Positions 34,812 to 44,800 of a DNA stretch of 64,000 nt are shown piece by piece. The position numbers and the translations under genes are program-made. Every line of letters starts with the position of its first letter. The stretch's first letter is position 1. Source of the DNA: Bacteroides sp. GM023. GTDB lineage: Bacteria; Bacteroidota; Bacteroidia; Bacteroidales; Bacteroidaceae. The notes under the pieces were generated by a model. The model did no database searches, had not been told where the DNA came from, and saw nothing but the letters and a program-made list of their open reading frames with translations. The stretch lies in contig NZ_JAAXGE010000008.1 in assembly GCF_014750685.1 (NCBI RefSeq), positions 103,723-167,722 on the forward strand. Direction: 5' to 3'.

Positions 34812-36221
34812 ATGGAGATTATAAAGAATTATTTGAAATATACGTTGTGGTTTGTACTGATTGTATTTGTAGCCTTGCTGGGGCTTCATTGGCTTCCGGT
34901 CATTACCATAGACGGACATACGATGAGGCGTGTAGACCTTTTGAGCGATATTCGCTATCCGAGTACAGATACAGCCGTGGCCGATTCGGACAGTATTCCT
35001 CTGCCGCCTGTGGTGAAACCGGCTTTTGTAGATACCTGTCGGGCGGGTATGACCTGTATCGAAGATTACAGCGACTCCACCCATCGCGGCATGAGTCCTT
35101 TTTATGAAGCCCTCGACCGCATCTCTTCCGGGACTTCTGGAATCTCCGAATCTTCCGATGATAAATTAGTCCGTATTGCCGTATTCGGCGACTCCTTCAT
35201 CGAAGCGGACATCTTTACCGCCGACTTGCGCGAAATGCTTCAGAAACGTTTCGGCGGTTGTGGAGTAGGCTTCGTCACCATCACTTCCATGACAAGCGGT
35301 TACCGTCCTACGGTGCGGCATATGTTCGGCGGATGGGCGAGTCATGCAGTGACGGACAGTGTCTATTTCGACAAGAAGAAACAAGGCATCTCCGGTCATT
35401 ATTTCGTCCCCCGAAGCGGAGCGTATGTGGAACTGCGCGGACAGAACAAATACGCCTCATTGCTCGATACCTGTCAGCGCGCTTCTATCTTCTTCTATAA
35501 TAGAGATTCCGTCCATCTCACAGCCCGTGTGAACAAGGGAGACAGCAGAAGTTATGCACTGGCACCTTCCTGCAGCCTGCAGCAAGTACAGGTAGACGGA
35601 CGTATCGGCTCTATCCGCTGGACGGTAGACCGTGCTGACTCCACCCTCTTTTATGGCTTGGCAATGGACGGGAAGAAAGGAATCATCCTCGATAACTTCT
35701 CCTTGCGTGGCAGCTCCGGTCTTTCCCTGCGTGGCATCCCGCAACAAATGTTGAAGGAATTTAACCGCCAGCGCCCCTACGACCTGATTATTCTTGAATA
35801 CGGACTGAACGTCGCTACCGAACGCGGACGCAACTACGACAACTACCAAAAAGGACTGCTGACCGCCATCGACCATTTGAAAACATGCTTCCCGCAAGCA
35901 GGTATCCTGCTGTTGAGTGTCGGCGACCGTGACTACAAGAACGAGAATGGCGACCTCCGTACCATGCCCGGTGTCAAGAACCTGATTCGCTATCAGCAGA
36001 ACATTGCCGCCGAAAGCGGTATCGCTTTTTGGAATATGTTCGAAGCAATGGGCGGCGAGGGCAGTATGGCAAAACTTGTCCATGCCAAACCGTCTATGGC
36101 AAACTACGATTATACACATATCAACTTCCGGGGTGGCAAGCACTTGGCAGGACTGCTATACGAAACCATGATATACGGTAAAGAACAACACGACAGGAGG
36201 AGAGCTTATGAAAAAGAATAA
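34812..36221 (+). CDS. SGNH/GDSL hydrolase-type membrane-anchored protein
   Basis: The 469-residue protein has an N-terminal TM anchor (YTLWFVLIVFVALLGLHWLP) and a periplasmic SGNH fold. The nucleophile block is AVFGDSFIEAD (Ser of GDS), the third block is IILEYGLNVA, and the catalytic Asp/His pair is in DYTHINFRGG. The ATG at 34812 is chosen because the upstream ATG at 34767 precedes the promoter -7 box. Its end overlaps the next SGNH gene by 14 bases. With the MBOAT gene it fits an O-acetyl transfer or removal role on an envelope polysaccharide, similar in logic to AlgJ/AlgX or PatB. Confidence 0.85.
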   Translation: MEIIKNYLKYTLWFVLIVFVALLGLHWLPVITIDGHTMRRVDLLSDIRYPSTDTAVADSDSIPLPPVVKPAFVDTCRAGMTCIEDYSDSTHRGMSPFYEALDRISSGTSGISESSDDKLVRIAVFGDSFIEADIFTADLREMLQKRFGGCGVGFVTITSMTSGYRPTVRHMFGGWASHAVTDSVYFDKKKQGISGHYFVPRSGAYVELRGQNKYASLLDTCQRASIFFYNRDSVHLTARVNKGDSRSYALAPSCSLQQVQVDGRIGSIRWTVDRADSTLFYGLAMDGKKGIILDNFSLRGSSGLSLRGIPQQMLKEFNRQRPYDLIILEYGLNVATERGRNYDNYQKGLLTAIDHLKTCFPQAGILLLSVGDRDYKNENGDLRTMPGVKNLIRYQQNIAAESGIAFWNMFEAMGGEGSMAKLVHAKPSMANYDYTHINFRGGKHLAGLLYETMIYGKEQHDRRRAYEKE

Positions 36222-37128
36222 CCTGCTGTCTGTCTTAATACTGATGTTGGCAGGTATCCTGACTGTGGCTCCCTGTTTTCTTTCCGGGATAACAGCGCAA
36301 GACCGCATACCCGCCTGCCCGCCATTAAACAAGACTTTAAAGAAAATCAAGCCCTTACGGGAAATGACCTGGGCAAACGATACAATCTCCGCGCAAATAT
36401 CCTTCCCGACCGCCTTCCGCGAAACCGGCCGGAATGAGGTTATCGACAGCATCGCCCTGCTGGCTCCCGTCCTCGAACATCTCCGTCAAGTACGTGCCGG
36501 ATTGTCCGAAGACACAGTCCGCATCGTTCATATCGGCGACAGTCATGTTCGCGGCCATATCTATCCGCAGACTACCGGAACCCGCCTGACCGAGACTTTT
36601 GGTGCTGTTTCTTACATAGACAAAGGAGTGAACGGAGCCACCTGTCTCACCTTTACCCATCCGGAACGCATCGCCGAAATCGCAGCCTTGAAACCCGAAT
36701 TATTGATTCTTTCCTTCGGAACGAACGAAAGTCATAACCGGCGTTATAATATCAATGTACATTACAATCAGATGGACGAACTTGTCAAGCTCCTGCGCGA
36801 CAGTCTTCCCAATGTACCTATCCTTCTGACCACCCCTCCGGGCTCTTATGAAAGCTTTCGTCAAAGAAGACGGAAACGTACCTACGCCATCAATCCCCGC
36901 ACGGCGACAGCCGCAGAAACGATTCGTCGCTATGCAAAAAATAACCGTCTGCTTGTGTGGGATATGTATGACGTAGTTGGTGGCAAACACCGTGCCTGCA
37001 CCAACTGGACAGAAGCCCGGTTAATGCGTCCCGATCACGTACATTACTTGCCCGAAGGATACATCCTGCAAGGAAATTTATTATACCAAGCTATTATTAA
37101 AGCATATAACGACTATGTTTCCCATTGA
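36208..37128 (+). CDS. SGNH/GDSL hydrolase family esterase or acetyltransferase
   Basis: The 306-residue protein has a signal peptide (first ~30 residues, ending SGITAQ) and complete SGNH blocks: HIGDSHVRG with the Ser, LSFGTNESH with Asn, and RPDHVHYLPEGY with the Asp-x-x-His pair. It should act in the periplasm. It overlaps the previous gene by 14 bases and the MBOAT gene by 14 bases, so the three proteins are translationally coupled. The paired SGNH proteins may split hydrolase and transferase roles. Confidence 0.88.
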   Translation: MKKNNLLSVLILMLAGILTVAPCFLSGITAQDRIPACPPLNKTLKKIKPLREMTWANDTISAQISFPTAFRETGRNEVIDSIALLAPVLEHLRQVRAGLSEDTVRIVHIGDSHVRGHIYPQTTGTRLTETFGAVSYIDKGVNGATCLTFTHPERIAEIAALKPELLILSFGTNESHNRRYNINVHYNQMDELVKLLRDSLPNVPILLTTPPGSYESFRQRRRKRTYAINPRTATAAETIRRYAKNNRLLVWDMYDVVGGKHRACTNWTEARLMRPDHVHYLPEGYILQGNLLYQAIIKAYNDYVSH

Positions 37129-38602
37129 TATAGATTTCAGTAGACTAAAAGAGGTATTTACCTACGACCCGCAAGCGCCGATGATATTCAGCAGTGGTAT
37201 CTTTCTTTGGCTGTTTGCTGCATTTATGGTGGTGTACGTGTTGTTGCAACGTAAATACACGGCCCGCATCCTGTTTGTCACCCTCTTTTCCTATTACTTT
37301 TATTATAAGAGCAGCGGCACATATTTCTTTCTGCTTGCCATAGTCACCGTTGCCGACTTCTTCCTTGCACAGCTAATGGATCGTACAGAGGGTTATTGGA
37401 AGCGGAAAGGATTAGTCGCTTTGAGTTTGGGCATCAACTTGGGACTGCTTGCCTATTTCAAATACACCAATTTCCTGGGCGGAGTCATTGCGTCCCTGAT
37501 GGGAGGGGAGTTTACGGCACTCGATATTTTCCTGCCTGTCGGCATCTCCTTCTTCACTTTCCAGTCATTGAGCTATACCATCGACGTCTACCGGAAAGAT
37601 ATAAAACCGCTGACCAACCTGCTGGACTACGCTTTCTACGTCTCTTTCTTCCCGCAGTTGGTGGCAGGGCCTATCGTCCGTGCCCGCGACTTTATTCCCC
37701 AAATACGAAAACCACTCTTTGTCTCACAGGAAATGTTCGGACGAGGTATTTTCCTGATAGTCTCCGGTCTTTTCAAGAAAGCCATTATCTCCGATTACAT
37801 CAGCATCAACTTTGTAGAACGCATCTTCGATAATCCTACCCTCTATTCGGGAGTCGAAAACCTGATGGGGCTTTATGGATATGCTTTGCAGATTTATTGC
37901 GACTTTTCAGGATATAGTGACATGGCTATCGGTATCGCCCTCTTGCTGGGATTCCATTTCAACTTGAACTTTAATTCCCCTTATAAATCCGCTTCCATCA
38001 CCGAATTCTGGCGTCGTTGGCACATCTCTCTGTCCAGTTGGCTGAAAGATTATCTATACATCTCCCTGGGTGGAAACCGGAAAGGAAAGATACGCCAATA
38101 CTTGAATCTGATAATCACCATGTTCTTAGGCGGACTATGGCACGGAGCATCCTGGAATTTCGTCCTTTGGGGAACATTCCACGGCGTAGCTTTGGCATTG
38201 CATAAGATGTGGATGACAATCACCGGGCGTAAGAAAGGTGAACAAAGCCATGGCTGGCGTCGTGTGTTCGGTGTTATCATCACTTTCCATTTCGTATGTT
38301 TCTGTTGGATATTCTTCCGCAATGCCGATTTCCAGAACTCGATGGATATGCTGAAGCAGATATTCACCACTTTCCGTCCTCAGCTATTCCCGCAATTGTT
38401 GGAAGGTTATTGGAAAGTCTTTGCATTGATGTTGCTTGGCTTCCTGCTTCATTTTGCGCCTGATAGTTGGGAAAATGCAGTATGCCGGGGTGTTATTCGT
38501 ATGCCGTTTGTGGGGAAAGCGCTGATGATGGTCGTTTTGATTTATGTAGTTATCCAGATGAAAAGTTCGGAGATTCAGCCGTTTATTTACTTCCAGTTCT
38601 AG
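37115..38602 (+). CDS. MBOAT family O-acyltransferase
   Basis: The 495-residue multi-TM protein carries acyl groups across the inner membrane for O-acetylation of polysaccharide or cell wall (AlgI/PatA-like). Family motifs are visible: QLVAGPIVRARDF, FCDFSGYSDMA-type (YCDFSGYSDMAIG), ITEFWRRWHISLSSWLKDYLYI, and the catalytic His in GGLWHGASWNFVLWG. It is the third gene of a coupled cassette with two SGNH proteins. The target polymer is not shown by the neighbours. Confidence 0.94.
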   Translation: MFPIDIDFSRLKEVFTYDPQAPMIFSSGIFLWLFAAFMVVYVLLQRKYTARILFVTLFSYYFYYKSSGTYFFLLAIVTVADFFLAQLMDRTEGYWKRKGLVALSLGINLGLLAYFKYTNFLGGVIASLMGGEFTALDIFLPVGISFFTFQSLSYTIDVYRKDIKPLTNLLDYAFYVSFFPQLVAGPIVRARDFIPQIRKPLFVSQEMFGRGIFLIVSGLFKKAIISDYISINFVERIFDNPTLYSGVENLMGLYGYALQIYCDFSGYSDMAIGIALLLGFHFNLNFNSPYKSASITEFWRRWHISLSSWLKDYLYISLGGNRKGKIRQYLNLIITMFLGGLWHGASWNFVLWGTFHGVALALHKMWMTITGRKKGEQSHGWRRVFGVIITFHFVCFCWIFFRNADFQNSMDMLKQIFTTFRPQLFPQLLEGYWKVFALMLLGFLLHFAPDSWENAVCRGVIRMPFVGKALMMVVLIYVVIQMKSSEIQPFIYFQF

Positions 38603-38650
38603 ACTTTCTTTCATACAGGCTAATCATTTGTTTCATTGCCGGGGACTTTT

Positions 38651-38782
38651 GTTTCCGGCTGCTTGGAACAAAAAGTTTCAGACCCATTTGAAACAAAAAG
38701 TTTCACACCGAGAAACGAAGTGTTTCACTACGGGAAACAAAGTGTTTCACACCGAGGAACAAACTGTTTCAAGGCATGAAAC
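38651..38782 (+). repeat. 22-nt palindromic repeat array, GTTTCA/GAAAC type
   Basis: Six units with left arm GTTTC at 38651, 38675, 38700, 38722, 38744 and 38766, and right arm GAAAC (or GGAAC) at 38666, 38690, 38712, 38734, 38756 and 38778. The last four units repeat at exactly 22 nt. The array starts 48 bases after the MBOAT stop. Units such as GTTTCAcaccgaGAAAC can form hairpins. The rest of the 306-base gap (38783-38908) is AT-rich with no clear promoter. Confidence 0.85.
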
Positions 38783-38908
38783 AAAAAACTCCTCTATATG
38801 AATGGATTGGTAAATGTAGGATAAACGAGCCATTTTATTGATTAGTAGGGATACTATCTGGTATATTTTTTCTTTCTTTGCAAAAGAAAAAAAGAAATCA
38901 TTAATCGT

Positions 38909-39919
38909 ATGGATAATTCATTCACTTATCAGCCTGCTGCCGACCGCTACGAACATATGCCCTATAAATATTGCGGCAAAAGTGGCTTGCAATTACCTCT
39001 TATTTCTTTGGGTTTGTGGCACAACTTCGGTAGTGTGGACAACTTTACCGTGGCAACTGATATGATAAAGTATGCTTTCGACCACGGCATCACCCACTTT
39101 GATTTGGCAAACAACTACGGCCCTGTTCCCGGAAGTGCGGAAACTAACTTCGGACGAATCCTGAAAGAGAACTTCCAGGGCTACCGGGATGAAATGATTA
39201 TCTCTTCCAAAGCCGGACATGAAATGTGGGCAGGTCCTTATGGTGATGGTAGCTCCCGTAAGAATCTGATGGCAAGTATCAACCAAAGTCTCCGCCGCAC
39301 AGGTTTGGAATACTTCGATATTTTTTATAGCCATCGTTATGACGGAGTAACCCCGGTAGAAGAAACCATCCAAACATTGATTGATATCGTGAAACAAGGC
39401 AAAGCCCTCTACATCGGCATATCCAAATATCCCCCCGAACAAGCTCGCATAGCCTACGAAATGATGGCAAAAGCAGGTGTACCCTGTCTCATCAGCCAAT
39501 ACCGTTACAGTATGTTCGATCGTGCAGTTGAGGCCGAAACCCTTCCTCTGGCTGCTGAATCCGGCTCCGGTTTCATCGCTTTTTCCCCTTTGGCACAAGG
39601 CTTGCTGACGGATAAATACCTGAACGGTATCCCTGAAGGCTCACGGGCAGCGCGTTCTTCCGGTTTTCTTCAACGTTCGCAAGTAACGCCCGGGAAGATA
39701 GAAGCGGCCAGGCAGTTAAATGAGATCGCCCGTCGTCGTGGGCAAACTTTGGCAGAAATGGCATTGGCATGGGTATTGAAAGACGAAAGAATGACATCGG
39801 TCATTGTGGGGGCAAGTTCCGTGAATCAATTGGCAGATAATTTAAAAGCATTGGAACACCTGGACTTCACACCGGATGATTTGGCTGAAATAGAACAAAT
39901 ATTATCCCGGGGGATTTAA
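38909..39919 (+). CDS. Aldo/keto reductase, YghZ-like
   Basis: The 336-residue NADPH-dependent (beta/alpha)8 reductase resembles E. coli YghZ (L-glyceraldehyde 3-phosphate reductase). It has HFDLANNYGPVPGSAETNFGR with the catalytic Asp and Tyr, SSKAGHEMW with the Lys, and IFYSHRYD with the His. The C-terminal SVIVGASSVNQLADN is the usual cofactor-binding end. It is a single gene converging on the sigma factor gene with only 1 base between stops and no clear terminator. Confidence 0.93.
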   Translation: MDNSFTYQPAADRYEHMPYKYCGKSGLQLPLISLGLWHNFGSVDNFTVATDMIKYAFDHGITHFDLANNYGPVPGSAETNFGRILKENFQGYRDEMIISSKAGHEMWAGPYGDGSSRKNLMASINQSLRRTGLEYFDIFYSHRYDGVTPVEETIQTLIDIVKQGKALYIGISKYPPEQARIAYEMMAKAGVPCLISQYRYSMFDRAVEAETLPLAAESGSGFIAFSPLAQGLLTDKYLNGIPEGSRAARSSGFLQRSQVTPGKIEAARQLNEIARRRGQTLAEMALAWVLKDERMTSVIVGASSVNQLADNLKALEHLDFTPDDLAEIEQILSRGI

Positions 39920-39920
39920 C

Positions 39921-40478
39921 TTACTTAAAATACTTTCGCAGGCTTGCTGTTAATTTGCGAATAGCATTGGTCATATGTGTATTGACAGTTCTTTCGGATA
40001 TGTCCAGTGCTTCGCTGATTTGTTTATAACTCATAAGCTCCTCTTTTGCCATGCAATAAACGATTCTTGTTTTTTCGGGTAGTTGCTGGATGGCCTGCTG
40101 CATATTCTCCTCCATATCTTTTTTCAGCAGTTTCTCTTCCGGTGTGAGATCATTTCCGGGTATTTCTATTACGATTTGGTTGATGGAGCTTAGATTGTCC
40201 TGACGGTGTTTCTCCAAAAATGAGAGAGCATGGTTCTTGACTGTGATAAATAAATAAGAATCCCAATCCTTCACATCCTTTAGATTCTGACGTTTATCCC
40301 ACAAAGTAAGAAATACCTCAGACAACACATCCTCTGCAACCGAAGCGGATTGGACGAAATATAACGCAATGGAATAGCACTTCTTGAAGTACCGCTTATA
40401 CATTTTTTCAAAGCAAGAAGCATTACCTTCACTGATTTGACGTAATAGACAACTAATGTCATCTTCTCTGTGTGACAT
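39921..40478 (-). CDS. ECF RNA polymerase sigma factor
   Basis: The 185-residue protein has sigma region 2 (YFKKCYSIALYFVQSASVAEDVLSEVFLTLW-type sequence, about residues 28-65) and region 4 (LPEKTRIVYCMAKEELMSYKQISEALDISERTVNTHM, about residues 125-165). The start is placed at the ATG at 40478 (MSHREDD); the longer in-frame reading runs into the promoter zone. It is divergent from a FecR anti-sigma gene and adjoins a SusC/D locus, so it very probably activates this PUL when the anti-sigma is released. Confidence 0.93.
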   Translation of the reverse strand: MSHREDDISCLLRQISEGNASCFEKMYKRYFKKCYSIALYFVQSASVAEDVLSEVFLTLWDKRQNLKDVKDWDSYLFITVKNHALSFLEKHRQDNLSSINQIVIEIPGNDLTPEEKLLKKDMEENMQQAIQQLPEKTRIVYCMAKEELMSYKQISEALDISERTVNTHMTNAIRKLTASLRKYFK

Positions 40479-40554
40479 ATTCAAGAATTTGATTATAAGG
40501 TGTTTACAATAAAATAATAGAAATGTAGAAGCGTCTATTAACAATATTTATCTG

Positions 40555-40582
40555 CAAAAGTAACTTTTTATTTGAATTCAAC
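40555..40582 (-). promoter_or_regulatory. Promoter of the sigma factor gene
   Basis: On the minus strand TACTTTTG (40562 to 40555) fits TAnnTTTG, with TTG at 40581-40579 at about the right -33 spacing. This is the housekeeping type, so the sigma gene is probably expressed at a base level. The 168-base divergent region also holds the start of the anti-sigma gene, for which no consensus promoter is seen. Confidence 0.55.
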
Positions 40583-40646
40583 TACGTATTTTTAATTTTA
40601 TTTCTGTCTTTATCTATAGAAGCGCTTAATAATATTTTGTAGAACA

Positions 40647-41627
40647 ATGAAAGAAGACAGTAAAATATGGGACTTGCTTGCTAAAAGAACAGATCATTCT
40701 TTGAGTAAAGAGGAAGAAGAGTCACTGGAACAGATGTTGAAAGAGGACTCCTCTTTGCAACGTGCTTCCCGGTTGGTGGAAGATTCGCAGGTGAACATGG
40801 ATACCCATCAGACAGAAGAAGCAATGAATCGTACCTGGAGTAAGATAGAAACAGGTATGAAGACAGACAGGAAACCTCGACTGAAACTAATTATCCGCCG
40901 TTGTGCCGTTGCCGCCAGTATTGCCGTTTTGTTTGTGCTGGGTGGAGTCTTAAGTTATCAGCTTTGGGGAAAACCGGATATGCTGATTGTGATGAACCAG
41001 GGAAAAGAAGCCTTGTTGTTTACACTTCCTGATGATTCCAAAGTTTGGTTGGGAGGCGGTTCGAGCTTGAAATATCCCGATGAACTTTCGGGACGCAACC
41101 GCGAAGTATATTTGGAAGGAGAAGCTTTCTTTGATGTGAAAAAAGATAATGGAAGAACCTTTCAGGTAGTTACGGACATTGTAGAAGTAATGGTACTTGG
41201 CACCCGCTTTGACGTCAGGGTATCCAAAACGGAAAGTACGGCGGAAGTTGTACTGGAATCCGGTTCCGTGAAACTGAATGAGCGTAACAAGACAGAAGAC
41301 GGAGTGATTTTAAGGCCGGGCGAGATGGGACGCGTCATCCAGCAGTCCGGTATTGAAGTACGTCACGTCGATCTTCAGCTCTACACTACCTGGAAAGATA
41401 AATATATGAATATCGAATCCCAAAAAATGGACAATGTGATGTTTATGTTGAGCAAGCGTTACCACACGGAGATTCGTATTGAAGGCGAGGGATTGAAAGA
41501 GGAAATATTCTCAGGACGTTTTGACATTGACCAGTCTTTGGAGAATATTTTTGAGACGATTGATTTGATTACTCCCATTCGTTTTCAGAAACAACCGGAC
41601 GGCACTTACTTAGTGACTCCGAAATAA
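40647..41627 (+). CDS. FecR family anti-sigma factor
   Basis: The 326-residue protein has a cytoplasmic N-terminal sigma-binding region, one TM segment near residues 87-109 (RCAVAASIAVLFVLGGVLSY), and the periplasmic FecR domain (LPDDSKVWLGGGSSLKYPD, then VYLEGEAFFDVKKDNGR). The C-terminal domain resembles DUF4974 and should contact the STN domain of the SusC partner. It transmits substrate sensing by the SusC protein to the divergent sigma factor. Confidence 0.94.
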   Translation: MKEDSKIWDLLAKRTDHSLSKEEEESLEQMLKEDSSLQRASRLVEDSQVNMDTHQTEEAMNRTWSKIETGMKTDRKPRLKLIIRRCAVAASIAVLFVLGGVLSYQLWGKPDMLIVMNQGKEALLFTLPDDSKVWLGGGSSLKYPDELSGRNREVYLEGEAFFDVKKDNGRTFQVVTDIVEVMVLGTRFDVRVSKTESTAEVVLESGSVKLNERNKTEDGVILRPGEMGRVIQQSGIEVRHVDLQLYTTWKDKYMNIESQKMDNVMFMLSKRYHTEIRIEGEGLKEEIFSGRFDIDQSLENIFETIDLITPIRFQKQPDGTYLVTPK

Positions 41628-41713
41628 AAGAGATAGGCAGCCTGATATAGTATGATAAACTGAAAAAAATTGCTAACCCTAAAAAGAAAAATGATGAACA
41701 CCACTTGAAAAAG

Positions 41714-41749
41714 AAAAAAAAGGATCGGAAAATTCCCGTTTTCCAATCC
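41714..41749 (-). terminator. Minus-strand intrinsic terminator in the susC leader
   Basis: GGATTGGAAAA pairs with TTTTCCGATCC (one mismatch) when read on the minus strand, followed by eight Ts. On the plus strand no T-run follows, so it is directional. Confidence 0.75.
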
Positions 41750-41788
41750 TCTTCAGATTAAAATTAACTCTACCTTTTATTAATTTTA
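41714..41788 (-). ncRNA. Predicted cis-antisense small RNA at the susC start
   Basis: A minus-strand transcript of about 75 nt is predicted. Its promoter is a full consensus (TTTG at 41823-41820, 18-base spacer, TAAATTTG at 41801-41794). Its terminator is a hairpin (41749-41722) followed on the minus strand by T8 (41721-41714). The RNA would lie antisense to the susC 5' leader. Cis-antisense RNAs of this kind (DonS in B. fragilis) are known to repress PULs controlled by ECF sigma/anti-sigma pairs. Confidence 0.65.
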
Positions 41789-41793
41789 AATTG

Positions 41794-41823
41794 CAAATTT
41801 ATGAAAAATATTTCAATCCCAAA
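41794..41823 (-). promoter_or_regulatory. Minus-strand promoter overlapping the susC start codon
   Basis: TTTG (41823-41820) and TAAATTTG (41801-41794) with an 18-base spacer match the Bacteroides consensus fully. The -7 box abuts the susC ATG at 41801. Confidence 0.65.
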
Positions 41824-44800
41824 GGGAGTGAGAGGTTTTATTTTGCCCTCATCCTTTTGGGGGAAGCTAAGACTATGTACCTGGCAAATATTATTTCTAC
41901 TCTTCTTTGTACCTGCCCAGTCATGGTCGCAACAGTCAGAATTGTTGACTTTAAACATGAAAAGCGTTACGCTGAAACAGTTTGTGGAAGCCGTTCAAAC
42001 CCAAAGCGGGTATTCATTCCTTTACAAAGATAATCAACTAAATACAAATCAGCGCATTACCGTTTCAGCAAAGAAACAATCAATAGATGTCGTGCTGGAA
42101 CAGGCTTTTAAAGGCAAAGGAATTTCCTGGAAAATTCAGGGCAAGCAAATTTTACTCTTTCCTGCGAAAGAGGAATCTGCTGCCGGTGCCGGTACGAAGA
42201 AGTCGCGCACCGTAAAAGGTAATGTCACTACCACCACCGGTGAGTCAATTCCGGGAGCAAGTGTGAAATTATTAAACGCCACTACCGGAGTGATTACTGA
42301 CATCGACGGATTTTATATGATAACAGTGCCCGATGGTCAGACAACACTGGAATACCGCTTTATGGGATACGAAGCCCGGACGGTAAAAGTAGGTAATCAG
42401 ACCACTATTAATGTCTCTTTGGAGGAAGCGACTTCCAGCCTGGAAGAAGTTGTGGTAGTTGCCTATGGTGCTCAAAAGAAAGTGACGATGACAGGATCGG
42501 TAGCTTCGGTGAATATAGGAAGCCTGAAAACTCCGGTCGCAAATCTGAGCAACGCCCTGCAAGGTAAGGTGGCGGGTATCATCTCCGTGCAATCCAGCGG
42601 TGAGCCGGGATACGATAACTCGACTTTTACTATCCGTGGTATCGGTACTTTCACGGGAAACACTTCCCCGCTGGTTATTGTAGACGGTGTACAGCGTGAC
42701 GACGTAAACTCCACTTACGGAGGTGCCTATAACAATATTGACCCGGAAGACATCGTCAGCATCTCTCTACTGAAAGACGCTTCCGCTACTGCCGTATATG
42801 GTGCGAAAGGTGCTAACGGCGTAATGATTATTACTACAAAGCGCGGAACAGTAGGCAAGCCGAAAATCTCTATCAAGGCAGAGACAGGCTTTACAAACTT
42901 CACTAAAGTACCTGAGATGTTGAGCGGCGTGGACTATATGATGCTTTATAATGAAAGCCGTCGAAACTCAGGATTGAACGAAGTTTATTCCCGCGAGCAG
43001 ATCTTGAAGACCGAAAGCGGATTGGACCCCTACTTATACCCGAATGTAGACTGGATCAATCAGATCTATAAGAAAGCATCTTCCGTATCCAATGTCAATC
43101 TGAATATCAGTGGCGGTAGCGACCTGGTTCGTTATTACCTGTCAGCCTCTTTCTATAATCAAGGCGGACAATACAACGTAAAGGATGAAAACGGCTATAA
43201 TCCGAATCTGAATTATAAACGTTACGACTTCCGTAGCAATGTAGACGTGAATATAACGAAAACCACCTTATTGCAGATGAACCTATCTGCCATCATGGTC
43301 GATTCACGTTATCCGGGCATTAGTTCCAGTAAACTTTGGTACGAAGCATTTTCCACCTCACCGGTTGCTTTCCCTGTCCGCTATCCGGACGGACGTTGGG
43401 CCGGTCCACCCGCCAATGCAGGCTCCAATCCGATGAATGAAGTGCAGAACACCGGTTATACCGATACCTTCCGCCCTGCCTTGCAATCAGTGTTTACAGT
43501 CAATCAGAAATTAGATTTCATAACCAAAGGTCTTTCGGCCTATGTACGTTTCTCATTCGACAGTTATAGTGAATTTAATAACAAACGTACGGGAGGAGTA
43601 GACTTATGGTATGCCAACCAACGTGACGGCAATGGAGAACTTATCTTCGGGAAACCGATCAAAGAAGGTTCCGACGAACTCTATTACGAGCACAGTGATA
43701 CCGGAGAAAGAGTAATCTATACCGAAGCAAACATAGCCTATGACCGCACATTCGGTTCACACAACATCAACGGAATGGTACTCTATAATATGCGTAACCG
43801 TATGATTGCTACCGCCGGAAGTGCCATTGCATCTATCCCTTACCGTAATCAAGCCGTTGCAGCCCGTTTGGGATATGGTTATAAAGACCGCTACTTGGCA
43901 GAGATAAACGGTTCCTATACCGGTTCGGAGAATTTTGCTCCCGGTCACCGTTTCGGCTTTTTCCCTGCTGCTTCCGTAGGATGGGTGATCTCACACGAAC
44001 CCTTTTTCCAAAACCTCGTTCAAACGGTCGATTTATTAAAGCTGCGTGCTTCCTATGGTATCGTAGGTAATGATAACATTGGCGGAACAGGCGACCGTTT
44101 TGCCTATTTTACCCAGTTCGGAAGTGGAAACAGCTACGGCTTCGGTCCGAATGGTAATCTCGTATATGGTATCAGGGAGACTCTTCTAGGTTCAGACAAA
44201 CTGACTTGGGAAAAATCGTATAAAACAAATATCGGTTTGGAAATGATGCTTTGGGGCAAACTGAACCTGACACTGGATTATTATTGGGAAAGACGTAAAG
44301 ACATCCTGATTCAGCGTTCTTCCTTGCCGAGCATGGCAGGATTTGATGCCGCCATCTACGCTAACATGGGTGAGATGGATAATAAGGGACTGGATGCCAA
44401 CCTCGAATACCAGACCCGTATCGCTAACAAAGTGGGACTGCGCTTGTATGGTAACGTGACTTACAGTAAAAACAAAATCGTATTCCGTGACGAACCGGAT
44501 ATGCAATATGCTTATCAGAAAAGTGAAGGAACCCGTTATGGCGAATACTACGGTTATATAGCTGACGGTTATTTCCAAAGTTGGGAAGAGATAGCAAACA
44601 GTCCGAAGCAATTGCGTGAACTGGCTCCCGGTGACATCAAGTACAAAGACCTCAACAACGACAATGTGATTGATGCCAACGACCAATGTTATCTGGGCAA
44701 GTCCTGGTTCCCTTCCTGGTCCTACGGTATGGGTTTCAACATCAACTATCATAACTTTGACCTGTCGCTGTTCTTCCAGGGTGTATCCGATGTATCCATT

